This document shows, piece by piece, positions 33,038 through 42,054 of a stretch of 64,000 bases of DNA. The notes under the pieces are model-generated. The model had not been told where the DNA came from. It saw nothing but the letters and a program-made list of their open reading frames with translations, and made no database searches. How positions within the stretch are numbered: the stretch's first letter is position 1; each line of letters starts with the position of its first letter. The DNA is from Myxococcus hansupus (GTDB taxonomy: Bacteria; Myxococcota; Myxococcia; Myxococcales; Myxococcaceae): contig NZ_CP012109.1 of assembly GCF_000280925.3 (NCBI RefSeq), positions 1,942,501 to 2,006,500 on the forward strand. The letters are read 5' to 3'. A program made the position numbers and the translations under genes.

Positions 33038-34027
33038 GTGCTCCTTTCCTGCTGGAAGCGTGTCGTTCCCCTGCTGGCCGCCGCGGTCCTGACGGCCCCG
33101 GGGTGCAAGAATCCCGAGAGCGCGGCCCCCGCTGGAGGCCAGTCGGCGTCGTCGGCGCCCACCCCCGCGGCCCCTGCCACGCCTCCCCCGGCGGCCCCCT
33201 CCGCGCCCGCGGATCCGGCCACCGTCCTGTCGGGCATCCCGGGCATGGACTTCTCCTCGCTGTCGCCCACGGCGAAGCGGGAGCTGGCCGACGTCCTCAG
33301 CGACAACTTCTGTTACTGCGGCTGCCCCCACACGCTGGGCGCCTGTTTGAAGTCGCACACCCCCTGCAAGCACGCCCGGCGCATGACGCAGCTCGCCGCG
33401 CGCATGGTGTCCGACGGTGTTCCGGCCACCGAGGCCATCCTCACCCTGTCGGCGTACTACCAGGGGTTCCCGAGCCCTCGGGCCCAGTTCAAGGTGGATG
33501 ACCGGATGTGCATGGGCGCCGCCAGCGCCGCCGTGACGGTGGTGGAGTTCTCCGACTTCGAGTGCCCCTACTGCGCCAAGGCCCGTCCCATCCTGGAAGC
33601 CTTCGCCAAGAAGCACGCGCAGCAGGTGCGCTTCTGCTACCTGCCGTTCCCCCTGTCCATGCACCCCAACGCGGTGCCGGCGGCCCAGGCCGTCCTGTGG
33701 GCCCGGGACCAGGGCAAGTTCTGGCAGATGCATGACGCGCTCTTCGAGCACCAGTCCAACCTCCGCCCGGAGGCGATTGCTACCCTGGCGACATCCCTGG
33801 GCCTGGACGGTACGAAGCTGGCCGCGTTGATGAAGACGGACGCGTATAAGGAGGAGCTGGACAACTACCGCAGCCAGGGCCGCGCGGCGGGCATCAGCGG
33901 CACGCCTTCGGTGTACTTCAACGGGCGCACGGTGGAGCTGTCCTTCGTGGAGGCCAACATGCTCACCCACAGCCTGGAAGACGAGCTGGAGTGGTCCGCC
34001 AACAAGAACGCCTGGGCGGCTGACTGA
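33038..34027 (+). CDS. DsbA-like thioredoxin-fold lipoprotein with CcmH-like Cys domain
   Basis: 329 aa from GTG at 33038. The signal peptide (VVPLLAAAVLTAPGC) suggests lipidation at Cys23, then a Pro/Ala linker. Residues ~74-145 hold five Cys (CYCGC, ACLKSHTPC) in a helical block with VSDGVPATEAILTLSAYYQGF, reminiscent of CcmH/CycL. Residues ~155-325 are a DsbA-type thioredoxin domain with the redox motif CPYC (175-178) and cis-Pro in SGTPSVYFNG. It probably catalyses thiol-disulphide exchange in the periplasm. The DUF4388 gene follows 7 bases later. Confidence 0.9.
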   Translation: MLLSCWKRVVPLLAAAVLTAPGCKNPESAAPAGGQSASSAPTPAAPATPPPAAPSAPADPATVLSGIPGMDFSSLSPTAKRELADVLSDNFCYCGCPHTLGACLKSHTPCKHARRMTQLAARMVSDGVPATEAILTLSAYYQGFPSPRAQFKVDDRMCMGAASAAVTVVEFSDFECPYCAKARPILEAFAKKHAQQVRFCYLPFPLSMHPNAVPAAQAVLWARDQGKFWQMHDALFEHQSNLRPEAIATLATSLGLDGTKLAALMKTDAYKEELDNYRSQGRAAGISGTPSVYFNGRTVELSFVEANMLTHSLEDELEWSANKNAWAAD

Positions 34028-34034
34028 CGCCGTC

Positions 34035-35381
34035 ATGACCACGCCCCGCTTCCGCATCGACGCATCGGCGCAGCTCGTCCCCGAGGACCGACTCGCGCCC
34101 TCGCCGCTCGCGGGCCGCTCGGGGACGTATGCGCTGATGGCGACAGCGCCCGACCTGCTGGTGTTCTCGCGGACGCCCGCGGAGGGTGGCTCCATTCCTC
34201 TGCCTCGCGTGGTGCTGTCGGGCGACGCGGGCGGGTTCCCGCTGTCGGACCTCATCGCCTTCCTCAGCCAGTCCCGTTGGACGGGCGTCGTGCGCGTGCA
34301 CGCCCCGGGCGGTGAGCGCTCCGTCACCCTCCGCGATGGCGAGGTGCGGGGCGCGTCCTCCGACGACCCCGCGGACCGCCTGGGCGAGGTGCTGGTGCGG
34401 ATGGGCTACGTGGAGCGGCCCCAGGTGGAGTCCACCCTGCGCGAGCACCCGCCGTCCAAGGTGGGCCGCGCGCTGGTGGAGAAGGGCCTGCTCAAGTCGC
34501 ACGACCTCTTCAAGTGCGTCACCCACCAGGTGAGTGAGATCTTCCACGCCATCGTCCTGTGCCGGGAGGGGAACTTCTTCCTCATCGACCAGCCGGTGGA
34601 GGACAAGTCGGGTCACATCATCCAGCTCTCCACGCAGAGCCTGCTGATGGACAGCATCCGGAAGATCGACGAGATGGCGCACTTCCGGAAGCGCATCCCC
34701 CACGGCCGGTTGTACGTGACGCGCAAGCGCCCCTCCGACGGCAAGTTGGAGGAGGACGAGGACCGGGTGCTCGGCCTGCTCGACGGGCGGCGCACGCTGC
34801 TCGAGCTGGGGCACGCGGCCCGGCTGTCCGAGTTCGACGTCACCAAGGTCGTCTTCCGGTTGCTGGAGGGAGGCTTCGCGGCGGTGACGGACAAGCCGCT
34901 GATGGTGCCGGCCCCCGGCGTTCCGACGCCGATTCCGCAGCCGCCCGAGCGCACGGCCTCGGCGACGCCGCAGGCCCGGCCGGCCGCGCGCCCCGTGGCG
35001 GTGGTGGATCCGCGCCCGGTGGCCCGCGTCTTCAACTTCATCTACCGGGAGATTCGCGACGAGGTGGCCAAGCAGGGCATGGACCGCGAGTTCATCGCCG
35101 CCGCCAACGCCGCGCTCTCCGGGCAGGGGCTCACGTCGTCTCCGGTGCTGGAGGGGCTCGCTTTCGTCCCGGATGGCAGCCTGCCGGAGAACAAGCTCAT
35201 CGAGAGCTTCGAGCGCCACCGGGCGCAGTTGGGCAGCGAGCCGCTGGCCACCTTCCGGCAGGCGCTCAGCGACATGATGTTCTTCCTACTCTTCCAGGCC
35301 GGTGAGTTGCTGGAGTCACGCGCGGACGAGGATTTGGCCCGGCGCGTGAAGGAACTGCTGGCCACGCTCGAGGCACCGTGA
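34035..35381 (+). CDS. DUF4388 domain protein
   Basis: 448 aa. Residues ~55-175 match the DUF4388 (PatA-like) pattern: LSDLIAFLSQSRWTGVVRV, a beta strand with LRDGEVRGASSDDPADRLGE, and a VGRALVEKGLLKSHDLFK block. A middle winged-helix-like part and a Pro/Ala linker (about 295-330) precede a helical C-terminal domain of about 110 residues. In myxobacteria such proteins occur near signalling and motility systems, but no function is assigned here. The stop overlaps the truD start (GTGA), so the two are coupled. Confidence 0.85.
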   Translation: MTTPRFRIDASAQLVPEDRLAPSPLAGRSGTYALMATAPDLLVFSRTPAEGGSIPLPRVVLSGDAGGFPLSDLIAFLSQSRWTGVVRVHAPGGERSVTLRDGEVRGASSDDPADRLGEVLVRMGYVERPQVESTLREHPPSKVGRALVEKGLLKSHDLFKCVTHQVSEIFHAIVLCREGNFFLIDQPVEDKSGHIIQLSTQSLLMDSIRKIDEMAHFRKRIPHGRLYVTRKRPSDGKLEEDEDRVLGLLDGRRTLLELGHAARLSEFDVTKVVFRLLEGGFAAVTDKPLMVPAPGVPTPIPQPPERTASATPQARPAARPVAVVDPRPVARVFNFIYREIRDEVAKQGMDREFIAAANAALSGQGLTSSPVLEGLAFVPDGSLPENKLIESFERHRAQLGSEPLATFRQALSDMMFFLLFQAGELLESRADEDLARRVKELLATLEAP

Positions 35382-36412
35382 CGGATTCTGGATGGCCGCG
35401 CCTGACGGCGGAGGTGCCCGGTTGTGGGGGCGCCTTCAAGCTGGTGCCGGAGGATTTCGAAGTCGAGGAGCTGCCCGCGTACCTTCCTTCCGGGGAAGGG
35501 GAGCATCTCTACCTCTGGGTGGAGAAGCGGGGCCGCGATACGCGCGAGCTGGTGCGCGCGCTGGCCGCGTCGCTGGGCGTCTCCGAGGATGACATCGGCG
35601 TCGCGGGGATGAAGGACCGGCAGGCCATCACCCGGCAGCTCGTGTCCGTGCCCGCGCGCGCCGAGCCGAAGGTGGCGGACTTCGCCCTCGACGGTGTCCA
35701 GGTGCTCTGGACGAAGCGCCACGGCAACAAGCTCCGCACGGGCCATCTGCGTGGCAATCGCTTCCGCCTGCGGCTGCGGGGCGTGAAGGACGTGGGTGCG
35801 GCGCGGGAGAGCTTCTCCCGGCTGGTGGCGCAGGGCGTGCCGAACTACTTCGGCGAGCAGCGCTTCGGCCGCGCGGGCGACAACGCGGACCTGGGCCGGT
35901 TGTTGGTGCTGGGCCAGCGGCTGCCGAAGCGGCCGGACCGGTTCCAGCGCAAGTTGTTCCTGTCCGCCTTTCAGTCGCGCATGTTCAACCGCGCGTTGGC
36001 GGAGCGGTTGACCGCGGGCACGCTGGCCACCGCGCTGCTCGGGGACGTGCTGCGGAAGGAAGAAACGGGCGGCCTGTTCGTGTGCGAGGCGCCGGACGTG
36101 GACGGCCCGCGCGTGGCGGCGTTCGAGGTGAGCCCGGCGGGGCCCCTGTTCGGGCCGAAGATGACCGCCTCCGCGGGAGCCGTGGCGGAGGCCGAGGCTC
36201 GGCTCTTGTCGGAAGAGGGCGTCACGCCGGACGACTTCAAGCGCGGGGGCGGGGAGACGGAAGGCAGCCGTCGGCCCTACCGTGTTCGTCTAGGCGCCGC
36301 CGAGCTGACGCCGGAGACGAGGTCAGAGGGCGAGGACCTCTGGCTGACGTTTGAGCTGCCTCGGGGCGCGTACGCCACCGAGGTCCTCCACGAGTTGCTC
36401 AAGGACGGTTGA
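35378..36412 (+). CDS. truD: tRNA pseudouridine(13) synthase TruD
   Basis: 344 aa. It converts uridine 13 of tRNA to pseudouridine. The catalytic Asp80 lies in GVAGMKDRQAIT, at the same residue number as in E. coli. NYFGEQRFG and LFLSAFQSRMFN are further TruD signatures. GTG at 35378 overlaps the preceding stop by four bases. There is no separate ribosome binding site beyond the coding end of DUF4388. The coding 3' end is partly repeated downstream. Confidence 0.95.
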   Translation: MTDSGWPRLTAEVPGCGGAFKLVPEDFEVEELPAYLPSGEGEHLYLWVEKRGRDTRELVRALAASLGVSEDDIGVAGMKDRQAITRQLVSVPARAEPKVADFALDGVQVLWTKRHGNKLRTGHLRGNRFRLRLRGVKDVGAARESFSRLVAQGVPNYFGEQRFGRAGDNADLGRLLVLGQRLPKRPDRFQRKLFLSAFQSRMFNRALAERLTAGTLATALLGDVLRKEETGGLFVCEAPDVDGPRVAAFEVSPAGPLFGPKMTASAGAVAEAEARLLSEEGVTPDDFKRGGGETEGSRRPYRVRLGAAELTPETRSEGEDLWLTFELPRGAYATEVLHELLKDG

Positions 36413-36544
36413 GCCGACGAGGCGGCGGAGGCTGCCTTGGGTGAAGGCATGCCGGCCACGTCTCGCCGCGCGGGCGCCGGCGGCGAATCTGCATCAAGGA
36501 CGGTTGCGCTGGCGAGGCGGCGGAGGTCGCCCGTTGGTGAGGGC
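36399..36544. repeat. Imperfect direct repeat of the truD 3' end
   Basis: About 50 bases at 36399-36448, covering the last truD codons and stop, recur at 36494-36544 with the core TCAAGGACGGTTG and GCGAGGCGGCGGAGG nearly unchanged. The offset is 95 bases. Confidence 0.7.
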
Positions 36545-36750
36545 CTACCAACCCAGTTGCGTGGCCCGTAGCGCGGGCGACCGTTTTCCCGGAACGGAAC
36601 CGCTTCCTCCGGCAGGGTGCTCCGGACGTGCCACGCGGCGCGGCTGCCGAGCGAACCGCGCCTCCAAAATGGAGACGCCTCCGCGGGCAGGTGGCCCGGG
36701 AGGCGTCTTTCATCGTGCCCCGGCCTGTGCGGCCGGGGCGGCCCTGGGGA
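36413..36750. other. Convergent intergenic region
   Basis: 338 bases between truD and the OmpA gene. It holds the second copy of the truD-end repeat and the bidirectional terminator at 36673-36708. No gene is visible. Confidence 0.6.
36673..36708. terminator. Bidirectional rho-independent terminator
   Basis: AGACGCCTCC pairs with GGGAGGCGTCT around an additional GGGC/GCCC inner stem. TCTTT follows on the plus side and an A-run (AAAAT) precedes it, giving T's on the minus strand. It serves convergent truD and ompA-like genes. Confidence 0.75.
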
Positions 36751-38178
36751 CTACTCCGGGACCTTGAAGTCGGTCCGGCGGTTCATGGCGCGGCCCGTCT
36801 TGGTGCTGTTCGGCGCGATGGGCTGCGTCTCACCGTAGCCCACGGCCAGGAGGCGGGCCGGGTCGATGCCGCGGCGGATGAGCTGCGCCATCACCGCGTC
36901 CGCGCGGCGCTGCGACAGCCGCATGTTGGCGGCGTCATTGCCCATCGAGTCCGTGTGGCCCTCGATGCGGATGCGCTTGAGCCACGGCGCGTCGCGCAGG
37001 GCCTGCGCCACATCGTCGAGCACCGCGGTGCTCTGCTTGCCGTAGATCTTGTGCGAACCGGAGCTGAAGAGGATCTGCTTCTTGATCTCGATCCGGTCGC
37101 GCTTGATGACGACCATCTTGTACTGCTTGGGGCAGCCGCGCTCTTCCTGGACGCCGGGCTCTTCGGGGCACGCGTCCAGCCGGTCCACGATGCCGTCACC
37201 GTCGGTGTCCTTGTCCGGGCAGCCGCCGTTCTCGGCCGGGCCGGCCTCGTTCGGGCACTTGTCCTGCACGTCCGGCACGCCGTCCGCGTCGTTGTCGAGG
37301 TCCGGGCAGCCGTCCTCGTCCTGGAAGCCGTCCATGTCCTCCGGCTCGTCCGGGCACTTGTCGTCCACGTCGAGGATGCCGTCACCGTCCCTGTCGACGA
37401 TGGGGCAGCCCATGTTCTGCATGGGGCCGGCCTCGTTCGGGCACTTGTCCGCCGTGTCGATGATGCCGTCGCCGTCGTTGTCGAGGTCCGGGCAGCCGTC
37501 CTCGTCCTGGAAGCCGTCGAAGTCCTCGGCCTGGTCGGGGCACTTGTCCAGATGGTCGGGGATGCCGTCGCCGTCACGGTCCTTGGGCGCTTCCGCGGGG
37601 CAGCCCTGGTTCTCCGGCACGCCCGGGGTGAGCGGGCACTTGTCGTTCACGTCCAGGATGCCGTCGCCGTCGTTGTCCGGGTCGGGGCAGCCGTCCTCGT
37701 CCTGGAAGCCGTCGAAGTCCTCGGCCTGGTCGGGGCAGGGGTCATCCTTGTCCAGGATGCCGTCGCCGTCGCTGTCCGTCTCCTCGATGCTGACGACGAT
37801 TTGGGGCTGCTGGGGCTGTTGCGGCTGGGGCTGCTGCGCCTCCGGCCTGTCACGGACCAGCACCTGGCGCGGGCCGCAGTTCCTGGACAGCTCCAGGGCG
37901 CGGGTCACCGCGGCGTCCGCGGTGCGCGCGTGCGTGTCCGCACGGCCGCTGTTGCCCTGGCTCAGCTCGCCCCGGGCGAAGTCGAGGTGGGCCTCCGCGG
38001 TGGCCAGCTCCACGGGGGCGCAGCGCAGGGCGCCGCTGCGGCGCGCGCGCTCCACGTTGGCCGAGAGCACCTCCGTGTCCGCGCGAATCTTGCTGCCGCT
38101 GACACAGGAGAAGGTGAGGAAGAGGGGAAGCAGCGCGACTAGGGAAGGACGCGTCATCGGGAAGCGCTCGGGCGTCAC
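36751..38178 (-). CDS. OmpA-family lipoprotein with thrombospondin type 3 repeats
   Basis: 475 aa. The signal peptide ends LTFSC (lipidated Cys). A short helical region and a Gln/Pro linker are followed by about eight TSP3-type calcium-binding repeats (DSDGDGILDKDDPCPDQ-like, residues ~130-345). The C-terminal OmpA domain (about 355-475) has the peptidoglycan-binding motifs IEGHTDSMGND and LSQRRADAVMAQLI. It probably ties the outer membrane to the wall. GTG at 38178 overlaps the upstream stop (GTGA); the internal ATG at 38157 is an alternative start. Confidence 0.9.
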   Translation of the reverse strand: MTPERFPMTRPSLVALLPLFLTFSCVSGSKIRADTEVLSANVERARRSGALRCAPVELATAEAHLDFARGELSQGNSGRADTHARTADAAVTRALELSRNCGPRQVLVRDRPEAQQPQPQQPQQPQIVVSIEETDSDGDGILDKDDPCPDQAEDFDGFQDEDGCPDPDNDGDGILDVNDKCPLTPGVPENQGCPAEAPKDRDGDGIPDHLDKCPDQAEDFDGFQDEDGCPDLDNDGDGIIDTADKCPNEAGPMQNMGCPIVDRDGDGILDVDDKCPDEPEDMDGFQDEDGCPDLDNDADGVPDVQDKCPNEAGPAENGGCPDKDTDGDGIVDRLDACPEEPGVQEERGCPKQYKMVVIKRDRIEIKKQILFSSGSHKIYGKQSTAVLDDVAQALRDAPWLKRIRIEGHTDSMGNDAANMRLSQRRADAVMAQLIRRGIDPARLLAVGYGETQPIAPNSTKTGRAMNRRTDFKVPE

Positions 38179-38492
38179 GGGTTCGGAGTGCGGCCGCCGG
38201 GCTCGGTGCCGCCAGCCACGGCCATGGCCTTCTCACGGGCCTCGTTGGCGTAGCGCGAGGCCTTCACGGCGAAGTCCACGCCCGCCTGGTAGTCGGAGTA
38301 CCCCACCTCCTCGCGCGCCTTGGTGATGTACAGGTTGGCGGCCGTCCACTCGTAGGGCGCGAGCTGCTCCGCCCCGGCGGTACGCGCGGCCTGGATCTGC
38401 ACTTCGGCGTCGAGGATGTTCGCGGTGGACTTCACGGGACCGCACGCGGTGAGCGCTCCCGACACCGCCACCAACGCCATCAGCTTCTTCAT
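38175..38492 (-). CDS. DUF4398-type lipoprotein
   Basis: 105 aa. A lipoprotein signal (MKKLMALVAVSGALTAC) precedes a helical DUF4398-like domain (IQAARTAGAEQLAPYEWTAA, LYITKAREEVGYSDY, EAREKAMA). Such proteins are commonly encoded next to OmpA-family proteins in envelope clusters. Its stop overlaps the GTG of the OmpA gene, so both are probably translated in a fixed ratio. The promoter should lie in the gap shared with the divergent HEAT gene. Confidence 0.85.
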   Translation of the reverse strand: MKKLMALVAVSGALTACGPVKSTANILDAEVQIQAARTAGAEQLAPYEWTAANLYITKAREEVGYSDYQAGVDFAVKASRYANEAREKAMAVAGGTEPGGRTPNP

Positions 38493-38641
38493 AGGGTGGC
38501 GCCTCTGGAGAGGAGTGAAACCTGGCGGTCGTATCAATCGCCTCCTGGAGGGTCAAGAATCGGGCATCCGTGCTGACCGGGGGGCCGGGCGGGTGGCGGG
38601 ACTTTGACGGGCGCCGCCGCCCTTGCCATCGTCCGGTCCCC

Positions 38642-39625
38642 GTGCACCCGTCCGCCCGCCTCGTCCTCGTATTGTCGCTGCTCCTCCCCTGGGTCGCCCT
38701 GTCCGGGCCGGGGGCCGCCGCCAAGCGGGGCTCCCGCCGCGCCGAGACGGAGGCCGTCGTCCAGGCCGTGGCGGAAGGCGGCGCCGTTCCCCCCGCCATC
38801 TCCCGCCTGCGCTTCTTGCGCGAGGAGGCCTTCGCGGCCCGGGAAATCACCACCACCCTGAGCACGGTCCATGAGGAGCGCCTGCGCCGCAACCTCACCG
38901 CCGTGCTCGCCGGCCTGGGGACGCGCGCCGCCGAGCCCACCCTGGCGCGGCTCGCGTCCGACGAGGACAGCGCGGTCCGGATGTATGCCGCGCAGGGACT
39001 GGCGAAGCTCAACAGCCGGCTGACGCAGGTGATGATCCCGCTGCTGGAGGACAAGAGCAGCGGCGTGCGCCGCGAGGCCGCGAGGGCCCTGGGGGCCTCC
39101 CGCAACGCGAAGATGGGGCCGCTCCTGGTGAAGGCGGCCAAGGCGGAGAAGGAGCTGGAGGTGCGCGCCGCCATGCTCTCCGCCGTGGGAGACACCGGCG
39201 ACGCCAAGCAGGGCGCGGCCCTGAAGGAGTTCCTCGCGAGCGATTCGGAGAGCACCCGCTTCGCCGCGGCGAAGGGCCTGTGCCGCCTGGGCTCGCCCGA
39301 CGGGTTCGCCTTCGCGGGCAAGCTGCTCGGCTCGGAGGACCGCTTCGTGCGCCGCCAGGGCCTGGAGCTGTACGAGGGCGTCAGCGCCAAGAAGGCCGCG
39401 CCCGCCCTCAAGCCGCTCCTGGAGGACAAGGACCGCGCGCTGGCCGCCAGCGCCGCCCGCATCCTCCACGACGGCGGCGACGCGTCCATGCTGGAGTGGC
39501 TGGTGCTGGCGTCGTGGAACGCGAAGTCCGACGAGAAGCTCGCCTACGAGCGCGAGCTGGAGACGCTCCAGCTCCGAGACGACCGGCGCAAGGCCATCCT
39601 CCGCAAGGCGGGTGTCGCGCAATGA
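38642..39625 (+). CDS. HEAT-repeat protein, exported
   Basis: 327 aa from GTG at 38642, which starts a signal peptide (LVLVLSLLLPWVALSGPGAAA). The mature part is a run of HEAT/armadillo-like repeats (DEDSAVRMYAAQGLAKLNS, KSSGVRREAARALGAS, SESTRFAAAKGLCRLGS, KDRALAASAARILHDGG). It is probably a periplasmic scaffold. The stop overlaps the next start (ATGA), linking it to the DUF1460 hydrolase. It is distinct from the larger HEAT protein at 29147. Confidence 0.85.
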   Translation: MHPSARLVLVLSLLLPWVALSGPGAAAKRGSRRAETEAVVQAVAEGGAVPPAISRLRFLREEAFAAREITTTLSTVHEERLRRNLTAVLAGLGTRAAEPTLARLASDEDSAVRMYAAQGLAKLNSRLTQVMIPLLEDKSSGVRREAARALGASRNAKMGPLLVKAAKAEKELEVRAAMLSAVGDTGDAKQGAALKEFLASDSESTRFAAAKGLCRLGSPDGFAFAGKLLGSEDRFVRRQGLELYEGVSAKKAAPALKPLLEDKDRALAASAARILHDGGDASMLEWLVLASWNAKSDEKLAYERELETLQLRDDRRKAILRKAGVAQ

Positions 39626-40587
39626 GCCTGGGTGCGGTCCTGGCCGCGGCGCTGTTGTCCCAGGCGCCCGTGGCCCCCAGTCCCGCGGCCGAGGCGGATG
39701 CCCGCCCTGGCGCGGAGGCCGTGCTCGAGTCCCCGGCCGCCTCCGCGCAGGTGGCCACCGCCCGTCCGGTGAAGCCCAACGGTTGGGTGGGGCTCACCGC
39801 GCAGGAGCGCGCGGCGCTGGTGGCCGAGGACGCGGAAGCGCCGCTCGCCAGCCGGCTGCTGCGCATGAGCGAGCGCTTCATCAACACGCCCTACGTCCTG
39901 TCTCCGCTGGGAGAGGGCCACGGCGTGGACCCTGATCCGACGTTCCGGCTGGACGCGGTGGACTGCCTCACCTTCGTGGAGCAGTCGATGGCGCTGAGCC
40001 TGGCTCGCAGCGAGGCGGACGTGGCGCCGCTCTTGGAGCGCATCCGCTATGCGAGCGCGCCCACCTATGAGGACCGCAATCACCTCATGGAGGCGCAGTG
40101 GCTGCCCAACAACATCCGCAAGGGCTTCCTGACGGACGTGACGCAGCGTCATGCGGGCGGGGACGCGGTGGTGGTGACGAAGTCGCTCACCCGCCACACT
40201 TGGCAGTCGCGTTCGTCACAGGCGCTGGGGCTCCCCAAGGCGCAGCAGGTGGTGGGCACGTACTCGCTCAACATGCTGCCGCTGGAGCGGGTGATGGCGC
40301 ACGCGAGCGACATCCCCTCGGGCACCATCCTGGTGGTGATGCGCGAGGACCTGCCGCTGAAGGCCACCCGCATCACCCACCTGGGCTTCGTGGTGCAGCG
40401 CAAGAAGCGCACGTACCTGCGCCATGCGTCGCGCGGTGGCTACAACCGCGTGGTGGACGAGGACCTGGAGACGTTCCTCGCCCGCAACGCGCGTTACTCG
40501 AAGTGGAAGGTGACGGGCGTCAGCCTCTTCGCGCCCCGCCAGCCCGACGCGGCCAGCGGCGGCACGGTGTCACGCTCCGCTCCCTAG
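39622..40587 (+). CDS. DUF1460 family, NlpC/P60-like amidase
   Basis: 321 aa. It is a predicted N-acetylmuramoyl-L-alanine amidase-like Cys hydrolase (DUF1460). A weak signal and a Pro/Ala-rich stretch are followed by INTPYVLSPLGEG and RLDAVDCLTFVE, with Cys115 as the probable nucleophile. The matching His lies in ITHLGFVVQRK. It probably acts on peptidoglycan fragments. ATG at 39622 overlaps the HEAT gene stop. The HEAT protein may present or regulate it. Confidence 0.85.
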   Translation: MSLGAVLAAALLSQAPVAPSPAAEADARPGAEAVLESPAASAQVATARPVKPNGWVGLTAQERAALVAEDAEAPLASRLLRMSERFINTPYVLSPLGEGHGVDPDPTFRLDAVDCLTFVEQSMALSLARSEADVAPLLERIRYASAPTYEDRNHLMEAQWLPNNIRKGFLTDVTQRHAGGDAVVVTKSLTRHTWQSRSSQALGLPKAQQVVGTYSLNMLPLERVMAHASDIPSGTILVVMREDLPLKATRITHLGFVVQRKKRTYLRHASRGGYNRVVDEDLETFLARNARYSKWKVTGVSLFAPRQPDAASGGTVSRSAP

Positions 40588-40604
40588 CCGGCCGTGTCCT
40601 CCGC

Positions 40605-41051
40605 TCAGAGGCTGGGCGGCGACGCGGCGGGGGCCTCGGTCTCCCGCTCCTCCGCCTCCGCGGCCGCGGCGGCTTCATCGTTGGTGGCCAGCTCCCGCAG
40701 GCGCTCCTGTTCGATGAGCGTGGCCGCGCGCATCTGCTGCTCGGCCGGGACGTGGATTTCCCACCAGGGCAGCACGTTGCCCGTGGTCAGCTTGTCCACC
40801 ACGCCCGAGCGGCCCGCGCGCACCAGCACGGGGATGTTCTCGTCCTGGAGGAGCTGGGCGTAGACCTCCGCGGTGAAGGGGTCGTCCGCCGAGCCGGCCC
40901 GGACGAAGACGCGCGTGTCCAGCTCGTGAGGGAGTGGCAGCCCCCGGGCGCGCATCTCCTCCGCGCTCACGAGAGGCGGATTGCCTGGACAGTCCGCGCA
41001 TTCGACGACGCTGTCCTGATATTCGGAGCCGCACCTGGCACAGTATCTCAT
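40605..41051 (-). CDS. Zinc-ribbon protein with DUF2007-like signalling domain
   Basis: 148 aa. It begins with a zinc ribbon (YCARCGSEYQDSVVECADC, four Cys). It is followed by a DUF2007-like ferredoxin-type domain (VYAQLLQDENIPVLVRAGRSG, LPWWEIHVPAEQQMRAATLI) and an acidic Ala/Glu tail. DUF2007 proteins are described only as putative signal transducers. The ATG at 41051 has GGAGGG upstream. It is convergent with the DUF1460 gene. Confidence 0.8.
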   Translation of the reverse strand: MRYCARCGSEYQDSVVECADCPGNPPLVSAEEMRARGLPLPHELDTRVFVRAGSADDPFTAEVYAQLLQDENIPVLVRAGRSGVVDKLTTGNVLPWWEIHVPAEQQMRAATLIEQERLRELATNDEAAAAAEAEERETEAPAASPPSL

Positions 41052-41134
41052 TGCCGTCCCTCCTACCCGTGGGTGTCTGGAGGGAAAGAGTAGGTCTGGC
41101 TCGCGCGGACGGCACCGGGGGCCCGTCACTTCGT

Positions 41135-41494
41135 TCAATGCCGGGCTTCTTCGCCCAGCCTGCCCAGCGCCGCGCTGAGGCGCTCCACGTCGATGGGCTT
41201 GCGCAGCACCACGTCACAGTGTTCGGAGCCCTGCACTTGGGTGTACCCGGACACGAGGATGACGCGGGCGCGTGGCTCCCGTTCCTTCACCTTCTGCGCG
41301 AGTTCGGTGCCATTCATGCCCGGGAGGGATTCGTCCGTCACCACCACGTCGGGGTGCTCGGCCTCGAAGGCTTTCAGGCCGGCCACGCCGTCCGTGGCGG
41401 TGCGCACGTCGAATTCCGGCTCGAGCAGCTCCGCCAGCAGCTCCCGGCTGTCCCCGTCATCCTCGACCAGCAAGACCTTGATTCGCTCACCCAT
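41135..41494 (-). CDS. Single-domain response regulator
   Basis: 119 aa receiver domain only. It has acidic pocket residues VLLVEDDGDSRELL, the phospho-acceptor in VVVTDESLPGMNG (Asp about residue 53), Ser in VILVSGYTQ, and Lys in VVLRKPID. No output domain is present, so it works by protein interaction or phosphotransfer, as CheY-like proteins do. The ATG at 41494 is set by the receiver's N-terminal strand. It is upstream of and co-directional with the DUF2007-like gene. Confidence 0.9.
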   Translation of the reverse strand: MGERIKVLLVEDDGDSRELLAELLEPEFDVRTATDGVAGLKAFEAEHPDVVVTDESLPGMNGTELAQKVKEREPRARVILVSGYTQVQGSEHCDVVLRKPIDVERLSAALGRLGEEARH

Positions 41495-41662
41495 GCCTGG
41501 GGGGAACCTCGTGGTGCGGCCAATTCGTCCGGCACGTTCGCGAGCCCTTGCTGGCTCTCTCGTCAGGGGAGCAAGGGAGCAGGGTGGGGCGGGCAATGAA
41601 GTGCGGGGGACGGCTCACCACCAAGCGTCAGGCTGCCCATCATTGGGTTCGGAGGAAATGCC

Positions 41663-42022
41663 ATGAAGGTGTTGCTGCGTGGAGTGCACCTGGACCTGTC
41701 GGATGCTCTCAAGTCGTATGTCGACGAACACCTGGTGCGCCATATCGAACGGTTCGCGGATGACGAGGCGGCGGAAATCGACATCTCCCTGGTGGACACC
41801 AACGGCCCGAAGGGCGGCGTAGACAAGGAATGCAGGGTGACGGTGCGGATGCCCGGGCTTTCCGCGGTGCACGTGACGGAGTCGTCGGAATCCCTGTATC
41901 CGGCCATCGACGCGACGCGTGATCGCCTGGAAAGGAGCATCAAGCGGCTGCTGGACAAGCGTCGCGACGTGCATACCAACGGCCTGCCCCAGGACGTGGC
42001 GGCCGACGTGCCCACCTACTGA
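41663..42022 (+). CDS. hpf: Ribosome hibernation promoting factor (HPF/RaiA family)
   Basis: 119 aa. It belongs to the short HPF/YfiA family. MKVLLRGVHLDLSDALKSYV, DISLVDTNGPKGGVDKECRV and SESLYPAIDATRDRLERSIKR follow the family layout. It binds the 30S decoding region to stabilise idle ribosomes. The long-form C-terminal dimerisation domain is absent. GGAGGAAATGCC precedes the ATG. A terminator-like hairpin follows. Confidence 0.92.
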   Translation: MKVLLRGVHLDLSDALKSYVDEHLVRHIERFADDEAAEIDISLVDTNGPKGGVDKECRVTVRMPGLSAVHVTESSESLYPAIDATRDRLERSIKRLLDKRRDVHTNGLPQDVAADVPTY

Positions 42023-42054
42023 GCGCGCTCGCGCGCTCCTCAAGGCGGAAAAAT

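Noticed and set aside
32966..34327. Minus-strand extension upstream of asparaginase
   Set aside because: It is antisense to the DsbA-like lipoprotein. The family start is at 32965.
37200..37780. Regular DNA repeats that could suggest a CRISPR array
   Set aside because: They encode TSP3 protein repeats in frame, have no spacers of equal length, and no cas gene is near.
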